Shown here one piece after another: positions 13,902-14,363 of a stretch of 14,363 bases of DNA. The notes beneath the pieces were generated by a model. It was given only the letters and a program-made list of their open reading frames with translations. It was not told the origin of the DNA and did no database searches. Position numbers and translations under genes: made by a program. Where the stretch lies: NCBI GenBank assembly GCA_002298925.1, contig DBMM01000021.1, positions 2,447-16,809 on the forward strand, given 5' to 3'. Positions within the stretch are counted from its first letter, which is position 1; each line of letters opens with the position of its first letter. Source of the DNA: Geobacter sp. UBA698. GTDB taxonomy: Bacteria; Desulfobacterota; Desulfuromonadia; Geobacterales; Pseudopelobacteraceae.

Positions 13902-14363
13902 TCATGCTGCCATGGCAAGCACTCCGCTATCTCTCAGCTTATCGAACCTGAAGCACCCCCAGAGCGCGGCGCCAATGGCTCCGGCGTAGAGGGAATCAGG
14001 AGAGGTGGCGACCCTGGTGTTCATCTTCTGGGCGATCATGCCATCCTGGATCGCCTTGACCAGTCCGGTGTCCAGCGCCAGGCCTCCCGTCATCATTACC
14101 ACACCCTGCCTGATGTCGATGGACTTCAACAGTTTGATCATGCGGTCGGCCATGGATTCGTGAATGCCACGCAAGATGTCGCTGGGGGGGATGGAGCGGG
14201 AGACCATGTTGATGACGTCGGTCTCGGCCAATACGGCGCAGATGCTGCTGACCGGCTCCGGTTTGGTCGATTGCCGGGAGAGTTCACCGATCTCGTCCTG
14301 GGCGATTCCCAGGTAACGGGCGATGTTCTCCAGGAACTGGCCGCTGCCGGAGGCGCACTGGCT
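13902..14363 (-). CDS. BcrD/BadG-like ATPase (activase) subunit, C-terminal part (cut by window edge)
   Basis: The C-terminal 153 residues of a gene that runs off the right edge. It belongs to the BadF/BadG/BcrA/BcrD ATPase family (PF01869), which couples ATP hydrolysis to low-potential electron transfer in benzoyl-CoA reductase or 2-hydroxyacyl-CoA dehydratase. CASGSGQFLENIARYLGI, followed by PVSSICAVLAETDVINMVSR, resembles the BcrD/BadG subunit of class I benzoyl-CoA reductase more than the HgdC activase, which reads NDKCAAGTGRF at that point. The two cysteines that hold the [4Fe-4S] cluster in the family are present (codons near 14356 and 14239), as is the phosphate loop MMTGGLALDTG. Cytoplasmic. 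The partner subunits are not in the window, so a lone activase of another dehydratase or reductase cannot be excluded. Confidence 0.82.
   Translation of the reverse strand, partial: SQCASGSGQFLENIARYLGIAQDEIGELSRQSTKPEPVSSICAVLAETDVINMVSRSIPPSDILRGIHESMADRMIKLLKSIDIRQGVVMMTGGLALDTGLVKAIQDGMIAQKMNTRVATSPDSLYAGAIGAALWGCFRFDKLRDSGVLAMAA

Noticed and set aside
1..14363. CRISPR arrays, tRNA/rRNA genes, intact insertion sequences
   Set aside because: No regularly spaced repeats, no cloverleaf or rRNA-like stretches, and no intact transposase frame on either strand.

Overview
The window looks like a chromosomal segment of a Gram-negative, probably anaerobic deltaproteobacterium, most likely Geobacter-like (Desulfuromonadia). 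This rests on gene content: a BcrD/BadG-type activase subunit of the benzoyl-CoA reductase family, an epimerase-like VOC protein, a sigma-54 activator facing a -24/-12 promoter, MlaA, an RND pump, and a transporter-type sensor kinase. The species assignment is inference. No rRNA, tRNA, CRISPR array or intact insertion sequence was seen.

Layout. Both ends are cut genes on the minus strand. Positions 1-701 hold the N-terminal 233 residues of an SLC5-type transporter domain of the kind fused to histidine kinases (CbrA/CrbS-like). Next come an intergenic stretch with a strong terminator (990-1040), a ChaN-like protein (1139-1927), and a 612-base gap with an extended -10 promoter and two large hairpins. 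From 11044 down to 2540 run five minus-strand genes in tight order: an AzoR-like flavodoxin-fold reductase, a lipoprotein membrane-fusion protein, a 1475-residue polypeptide joining a complete RND pump to a complete TolC-type outer-membrane channel, a periplasmic alpha/beta hydrolase, and the lipoprotein MlaA. A GAF/AAA+/Fis-type sigma-54 activator (11238-12851, plus) diverges from them. A relic of a DUF3987 (YfjI-like) gene lies on its 3' end. A VOC protein (13135-13584) and the cut BcrD-like gene (13902-14363) close the window.

How it fits together. The 193 bases between the activator and the AzoR-like gene hold a near-consensus sigma-54 promoter (TGGCAC-N5-TCGCT) reading toward the AzoR-like gene. 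A dyad (GATATTTC-N15-GAAATATC) sits about 80-110 bp upstream of the expected start, where an enhancer site belongs. I read 11044-2540 as one sigma-54-controlled envelope operon: reduction of a quinone, azo or nitro-type compound, tripartite efflux, and envelope-lipid handling by the hydrolase and MlaA. The inducer is unknown; the aromatic-metabolism neighbour makes an aromatic compound a reasonable guess only.

The most unusual object is the RND::TolC single ORF. Its junction has positively charged residues, a hydrophobic segment and an Ala-Ser-Ala site, exactly what a signal peptide would have. The product may therefore be cut into pump and channel at a fixed 1:1 ratio. Two 45-base elements, 41/45 identical and 12.7 kb apart, act as look-alike terminators for two unrelated minus-strand genes.
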